64,000 nucleotides of DNA, taken from positions 62,001 to 126,000 of the forward strand of contig NKYR01000056.1 in the NCBI GenBank assembly GCA_003184365.1. The letters are read 5' to 3'. The position numbers and the translations under genes were made by a program. Origin of the DNA: Evernia prunastri. Its lineage: Eukaryota > Ascomycota > Lecanoromycetes > Lecanorales > Parmeliaceae. The notes below the pieces were generated by a model. That model was not told the origin of the DNA. It saw nothing but the letters and a program-made list of their open reading frames with translations, and ran no database searches. Positions 57,993 to 64,000 of the stretch are shown here, piece after piece. Each line of letters starts with the position of its first letter. Positions within the stretch are counted from its first letter, which is position 1.

Positions 57993-59518
57993 GATAAGAC
58001 GTAATATGGAGTGTCAGAGCGGTTATACCAGCCCAGCGCACTTCGATATTGATGCAACTATGCCCAAAATTCAACAGGCAAGATGACCATGAGAGGGAAA
58101 GTGCAAGTGTATCAAGCCAAATATGTCGATGTTGCTTGAAGGCAGCTTATCAGTGAAGCGTGTTGTAGATATATGTGGGTAGCGCTTTACTACATAAGGT
58201 AAGGCGATCCTATCACTTCGTTGGGCTGGTCATCAAAAGTCCTGCCCATGCCAAGAACAAGGGTCCAGCTGTTGGATAACGCCTCGCTTGAATGGGTACC
58301 TGGACAATACGCTTAGAGCTGCTTTGATGTGACCCCCATTTCGGAGTCTATGCCCCTATCAGACCCCACAGAGGTCCCTAAGTCCACTCTATGCGCTCCC
58401 AATAATCGACATCAGTTCAGGGCTATCTTTCGAAGAAGTCTTAGGGCTTTCGCTAGCGCTGGGCAGGACTTTTGATGTCAATCTCCGTACCTCGAGACTA
58501 CCCGGACAGCGCACCCCGAGGACACTATCCGGGGTAAGGTGTGAAAAACCAGCCCACGAGGTGATACTGTACCCTTGCCTCAATTATCTACCATCCTTCT
58601 CAGTCTCTGATATCGATCGAGAGGCACGAGGGGTCAAGTTACCTTGTAAAAATACTAGATATACAACCAATTGACAATCAGGTTCAAGTTGTTCCTGCCT
58701 AACCGTCGTTATCGCTAGAGCGTTTGGCTTTAGAAGCAGTATTTTTTCAAGAAAATCCTATCACACACTTTATCTGTCACCACAGATCAAGAGAAACAGT
58801 GAGACCTGAGAACACAGAGACAGAGCCTCTGGTCCTCATCACCTTCTCTATTCCATACCTTTAAACCCCTCTGTCTGCCGCATCATCCGTCTATCCCTGT
58901 CGATTCAGGTTGAAATGCAATATGCAGTAGCTGGCGAGCGTAAGCTGCGGACTGCCGCCCCAGCTACTAGTACTCCTTACACCTCCTGTCCTCAATCCGT
59001 TTATCGGATCCTATAGTTGATGGCTTTTCATGGACAACCCCCATACAGAGCTGACCCAGATCGATCGCAACAAAAACGGGTTCAGCAGATTGTTGATCAT
59101 CATCAACTTTGACACGGCTTTTCGGGGCTCTATTATTTGACTCAAGATTTGCTATTTTCGTTGCAGTACTGCTTTTCTGCAGAAGGCTGATTATCAATGC
59201 AGCCATCCGGATCAGCTCCGCTCTAATGGTAGAGTCTATGAGCCTGGCGCAGAGAGGAGCTCTGATGGTTTAAATCGAGCCCGTCCATAAGTGCAACATC
59301 ATATTAATGTCTAAGCCGCCGGAAGAGAACAAAGAACAGATAGTCCGTGTCTCACGCTGACTTAACCAGGCGGATTACAAGATGCCTCTTCTAGTCCAAG
59401 GAGTGGACTTTTCCTTTTTCTCACCATTCAGCTTCGCAAACCATTTACCTCTGTCAGAGAGGCGATATTGCAGGTTGGGCTTGGATATAGATTACGCAAG
59501 CTCTCTAGCCTTAACATC
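57993..59518. other. intergenic, no gene seen
   Basis: About 1.5 kb between RBA50 and the Cys-rich membrane protein gene. Frames are short and not conserved. It contains the RBA50 promoter on the left and the next gene's promoter on the right. Confidence 0.55.
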
Positions 59519-60721
59519 ATGAGTTCAACGTCAGGCATTGCCATAACATGCCCTCTCAATGTTACGTTCTATGCGTGTGATTTCGGAGAGAGATTTCTTG
59601 GCTGTTGTGAAAATGGCAGCGCCGCCGATACCTGCACCAACGGGTGCCCTCAACAAGATCTCCTAGCCGCCAGTTTCGAAAAGCAGTACTACGACGGCAT
59701 TACCGCGTCGGCGTGTACGAGAGGCGAATAGTGGACTTGCGAAAATACATTGCCTCCATTCTTGGGCTGTTGCTTGTCCAATCCCTGCCTTAGTGGCTGT
59801 CCCCCCAGCGACTTGACAGCTGCGATCTTCTCCCAGAATCAAACGAACAACCCGCTATATTCAGCCATCACTACCGCTATTGTCGCCACTTCTTCGATGG
59901 CATCCCCTTCTTTTTCGACGGCTGCACCGTCGACCCCGCTTCAAACTACAGGAGCTGCTCATTCAGCTACTACGAGACCATTGTCTATCAAGAGGACTTC
60001 GACAAGAGGGATAGTCGGAGGAGTTGTCGGTAGCGTGGTAGCTGTGGTGGCCATCTTCGTTGGAGTGCTACTGTTGTATCGCCGTCGGAAGTCTCGAGGA
60101 TACAAAGGGTCAGATTCAACCGGAACAAACGAGATCGAAAATATCAAAGGTAACTTTACCAAACAGCCATGCAATTGCGGCTATTCACCAATTGACATTC
60201 TAAAGATACCGGATTTCGCAGCTCGACGGTGTCAAAAGCTTCTGGCCAAGAGAACAAAGCATCTCATGAACTTTCAATAACAACTGCCAATCCAGCCCCC
60301 TCGATCATCTGTTATTGCTCTTTTCGCAGAGAATGAAAGGCCACTGGACATTTACTCTGGAATCAATGGCGCTCCCCAAGGCCACGAGGAAGACAAGACA
60401 CCGCAAGAGCTCCCTCCAAATCACGCCCCGCTCCCTGAGATCGCAAGCTCGGACCCACCCCTGTCTTGCCATGAGCTCCCGTCATCTGACGTCGGTGTTC
60501 AAGATCACGCGCATCCGAGAGCCTTAAAGCCAGGTAGATCTGGCTTCAGGCCATACTCTGCGTCTAGTCTGGCCCAAGTCCCGCAGCCATATGGACTTGC
60601 CTTCAGGCCTCACTCTCCTTCCAGACTATCTACGGTGTCTTCGCTTGGTAGTTCGCCTCCGTTGGCTCGGGGTCTTTCCGCTGTCTCCGTCACCAACGAC
60701 AACATCAGCGCAAGTGTCTGA
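59519..60721 (+). pseudogene. Cys-rich single-pass membrane protein, interrupted by an in-frame TAG
   Basis: ATG 59519 gives a Cys-rich module (CPLNVTFYACDFGERFLGCC, CTNGCPQQDLLAASF, YYDGITASACTRGE), then TAG at 59729-59731. The same frame goes on without a break: WTCENTLPPFLGCCLSNPC, LSGCPPSDLTAAIF, a Ser/Thr/Pro stalk, a membrane helix (GIVGGVVGSVVAVVAIFVGV LLLY) followed by RRRK, and IENIK. A long intron (about 60150-60329) joins to ENERPLDIYSGING and a cytosolic Ser/Pro-rich tail, ending at 60721. The two Cys modules are repeats of each other (F-L-G-C-C...C...G-C-P-x-x-D-L). No signal peptide is obvious at the start, so an upstream exon may exist. The clean frame on both sides suggests a very recent nonsense mutation, read-through, or a sequencing error. 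No named family; surface sensor-like layout. Confidence 0.65.
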
Positions 60722-63173
60722 TGGGACACTTTCTACAATCTTAGCGCTCATTGACAAATGTTAAGCAACATTTTGATTTGGGGCGGACCTGCGAGATATG
60801 TGTCGATGACAAAGTCAGACTCGTGGGGCTGTTGAAAAAGTACCATCGTATGGGGTGTCATCAGGACGGAATTGCGGGACGGAGAACCATAGATCCCTTC
60901 GTATAGATGCTATATACCGAAGTAAAGGACTATGCCAAAGGACCCAGAAACGTCTTCCCAAGTCCTGCCTTTACAGGAATACAGGCGATCGTCTCACTGA
61001 ACATTTGAGCAAGTCGTGTCGCATGAGAATGAAATACTGTGGGTAGGCGTGTAGAGTCAGCTTTCGGTTTCCCATACTCCAGGCATGGCACAAACGCATA
61101 TGCGCCAGCGCATGATTTTACCTTTTATCTTTTTGACCTCCAGTGATATCCTGCGTACCATCGCAGGCGTTGTCCTCTCCATTGGCGCGACGTGTCTTGC
61201 CTTCCCCTGAAAGGCAGGAGATCTTGTTCATTTCATTGGCAATGACGACTGTCCATGCCATTTAGGCCTTGACCTCCAGTTTCCTCATTTGGGATCTTGT
61301 CGGATCTTGTTCGAGTGCTTGCGCATTCGCAGCCGCGGAAGCTATAGACAGTCCATATGAACGTCTCTACGGATCCAATCTGCGATTTATGAAGGCAGCG
61401 GCTGTGCGTGTATGTTATCCTCATCAAGTCAGACAGCCGGAATCGAAACGAGATGCCGTCCACGTGATGACCTCGGTGTAATACCTTCGGAGCGGTAAGC
61501 TGTTCATACCGGCGACTTGTATGGAATGCAACAGCTGTGAACATCTCTGGAGCGTGGATGTCGGCTGTCCATTTGCGTGGGTCCTTGGGAGGTGTCAGGC
61601 TATACGATCGATCTGCCCTTTTCGTCGTTATCTCAGCTCAAAGCATATTGCCAACGATCCTATTCTCTAAGATCTAAGATTTGGCTGTTCTCATCCATTT
61701 TCGCAGACAGGATTGTACCAGATGCTAGAGGGGGTTAGATGGAGGAGAAGGCGTCTGGTGGTATGCAAACATGGATCTAGTCTATCGCAGCATATTATGG
61801 CATCTAGATGTAATATGGGGCCAAGGTTCCTTAGACGCCCGTGCTGGCTTACTAAAGGTGGTTTCCCATCAAAACTCACAGGTTGTTAGTGACGCCTGTG
61901 CATACAGCAGATGATGCATCGAATGACTGCGCTCTCTTGTCCCTGATCCTACTCTGTATGGCACGATAGCACGTTATGCGTGGAAGAGATCCAGACTTAG
62001 AGAGCGTTGGGTCCATATCATGCAGTACCGGAAATGTGTAAACGGGTTCGCGGGTTATTGGGCCTCTACAAAAGTGTGGAAAAGATGCTTCATGGTTCAA
62101 AGGGGAGGGAAGCCTGCCAGGCCAGACTTGATTCCAATCTTTTGCAATTGACCATTCGGAGTGGAGCATTCAAGACGGAGTAAACAGGAACAAGTGTCAT
62201 AGCACGAATCACGACAGTTTGAAAGAGTATGCAATTGGTAGAAGTTGGCAATGCCGAAATATCTCCATCTCCTAAGTATGCTTCTTTCATTCCATTATCC
62301 ATGCGGATATATGGTGGGATAGAAGGATGCGCTGGTTATTGATACTGTCGTATATTACTGATGAGGCAAGGAAAATCAATATGTGGTGCAGTGAAATAAT
62401 ATACGAGTACTTGAAGGACTGAAGGAATCCATTCTCCAAGATTTCCATTGAGAGAGACTTGAGAAGAGAAGACTTGAGAGGATGGGACCTTGGCGAGCTT
62501 GGGAGTGGGAGGACGAAAAATAGAGTTTGTCGGGAAGGCTAGCCGCTTTACGCGACGCCACACTACCTTACTTACCACAATCCTCGCCATCCTCGCCATC
62601 CTCTTCTTACCTTATTCTAATCCCTGCGGAACATGTCGGCGGGAAGGGGAAGCACTTCATCAGTCATCATTTACATATTTAAAGGCACAAAAGGTACATT
62701 AAAAACAACAACAACATCAGCAACAATAATAGTGAAAAAAACAAAGTACAAAAAAACAAAAAAATTGTTTTATAGGAGTTGGAAGGAAAAGGTTTGCTTC
62801 AAATGAAAGAAAGGGAATATGTAGAGGCTAGGTAAGTCTACTTGGAGAAGTTAACTCGTACTTTAAACCGTATGATGATCTGCAGGAAATGACAGACGGC
62901 GGGACTATCTGTTTGGCGAAGTGATTTCTGTGCATATAATTGGTTGGAAGGAGTCAGCAAAAGAGCCTTTCCCCCCTTGGGATGTGTAGAGTACTCACTT
63001 ATTATTCCCTTGTTCCCTTGTTCCCTTCTATTCCTGCTGGGGTCTTGTTGCTTTCTTCACCTTTACGAGGTTGCACCTCTACCTATCCTCATCATGTACA
63101 AATGATGGACTTTTGCTTTGCCCTTGTCGTCCTCGAACCCTTGATTAATGAGGTAGGTAGGTAATCAAGTAAA
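60722..63173. other. intergenic, no gene recognised
   Basis: About 2.4 kb with no frame that shows a family signature or good splice continuity. 62540-62770 is AT-rich with several A-rich stretches. Confidence 0.5.
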
Positions 63174-63205
63174 GTCGAGTCAAGTCAAGTCAAGTCAAGT
63201 CAAGT
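63174..63205. repeat. AGTCA pentanucleotide repeat
   Basis: AGTCGAGTCAAGTCAAGTCA-type tandem units of five bases. Confidence 0.9.
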
Positions 63206-63506
63206 AAAAGTTGTCACGCATTTCTTTTCCCTTTCCCCACCACTCTTCCCTCTTCCTTCCTTCTTCCCTTCTTCCCTCCTTTCCTTCCTAGGTTACCGGC
63301 AGACGGCCAGCCTGAACTGAGTCACTGACCAATTCCACCCACGGGCAGTGCGAGTACCTTAGACATTAGATTGGCGGTGCAGTACCCCAGGTAGAGATTT
63401 AATTAACATAGGGCATGACATGGGGCATGGGGGCTCCATGGTCAAAGGAGAGGGCAGAATGGGTAGAGTCCGCAGAGTCCAGAATGCAATGCAGATGATG
63501 TGTTCC

Positions 63507-63533
63507 CCAGTCCAGTCCAGTCCAGTCCAGTCC
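63507..63533. repeat. CCAGT pentanucleotide repeat
   Basis: Five tandem CCAGT units. Confidence 0.9.
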
Positions 63534-63627
63534 ACCTTACACTTACCGATACCACCCATGCTTTACTCTAAGTCGTCTGTCTGTGCTGTGTCAAACCTAG
63601 TAGTGCTTGCCTCCTTCCGCCCAAAGA

Positions 63628-63790
63628 ATTTGAACCAAGCCCATACATAGTCCCCCAATTTCTTACCTTCTTCCCCCGATCCCTCCCTCTCTTCTTCTTC
63701 TTCTTCTTCTTCTTCTTCTTTCTTCCTTCTTCCTTCTTCCTTCTTCCTTCTTCCTCTTCTTATTTTCTTTCATACTCCTTCATCCACTCG
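63628..63790. repeat. left copy of a duplicated about 160-bp block flanking an N gap
   Basis: Starts ATTTGAACCAAGCCCATACA and ends CATCCACTCG. It includes (TTC)9 and CTTC-type repeats. The same block follows the gap, so one copy is probably an assembly duplicate. Confidence 0.9.
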
Positions 63791-63803
63791 NNNNNNNNNN
63801 NNN
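63791..63803. other. assembly gap (13 N)
   Basis: Thirteen N bases inside a microsatellite-rich region. Confidence 1.
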
Positions 63804-63963
63804 ATTTGAACCAAGCCCATACATAGTCCCCCAATTTCTTACCTTCTTCCCCCGATCCCTCCCTCTCTTCTTCTTCTTCTTCTTCTTCTTCTTTCTTCCT
63901 TCTTCCTTCTTCCTTCTTCCTTCTTCCTCTTCTTATTTTCTTTCATACTCCTTCATCCACTCG
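63804..63963. repeat. right copy of the duplicated block flanking the gap
   Basis: Same start and end as the left copy, but 160 instead of 163 bp because the TTC tract has eight units instead of nine. Confidence 0.9.
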
Positions 63964-64000
63964 TCCATCTTCTTCACCAAGTCTCCAAATAATATACCGC

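Noticed and set aside
63174..63205. CRISPR-like or telomere-like array
   Set aside because: Units are five bases with no spacers, so this is a plain microsatellite; the unit is not a fungal telomere repeat.

Overview
This is a gene-dense nuclear window from a filamentous ascomycete fungus (Pezizomycotina; I lean towards Leotiomycetes, but the sequence alone does not prove it). The reasons are short introns of about 45-60 nt with GT/AG ends, many single-copy fungal genes, a fungal cell-wall gene neighbourhood, and pyrimidine-rich upstream regions with TACCTA/AAGGTA-type motifs. About 22 protein genes can be reconstructed from spliced exons. There is no operon structure; genes alternate between strands, often as head-to-head pairs with short shared promoters.

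Left part (1-16.6 kb): an SLM1-like PI(4,5)P2/TORC2 effector (-), threonyl-tRNA synthetase (-) paired with the H/ACA snoRNP protein GAR1 (+), a SEC14 lipid-transfer protein (+) converging on the kinetochore protein Mis14/Nsl1 (-), a tRNA fossil, a decayed short-chain dehydrogenase (+), a small RWDD2/DUF1115-type protein (-) and a YTP1-like membrane protein (-).

Middle (18.2-39.1 kb): EFM5 methyltransferase (-) and rhomboid RBD2 (+); GPI-transamidase subunit GAA1 (+) converging on proteasome subunit RPN9 (-), which is head-to-head with the complex I 40 kDa subunit (+); a 234-bp MITE with perfect 27-bp terminal inverted repeats; FIG1 (+); a HAD 'Swiss Army Knife' RNA-repair-like protein with an RGG tail (-) paired with a Topors-like RING ligase (+); the replication factor SLD2 (-) paired with the Ran factor MOG1 (+); and a GCNA-type SprT metalloprotease (-).

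Right part (39.5-64 kb): a cell-wall region with a GPI-anchored GH72 glucanosyltransferase (-), the beta-1,3-glucan synthase FKS1 (+), LCB1 of serine palmitoyltransferase (+) and a GH17 wall glucanase with a damaged catalytic segment (+). RBA50 (-) and a Cys-rich single-pass membrane protein interrupted by an in-frame TAG (+) follow. The last 3 kb has no recognisable gene and is rich in simple repeats. It contains a 13-N gap flanked by two nearly identical copies of the same about 160 bp, which looks like an unmerged contig join.

I found no previously undescribed multi-gene system, CRISPR array, secondary-metabolite cluster or virus. The notable signals are two GC-AG introns, two in-frame stop-free introns, several damaged genes, the MITE and the assembly artefact.
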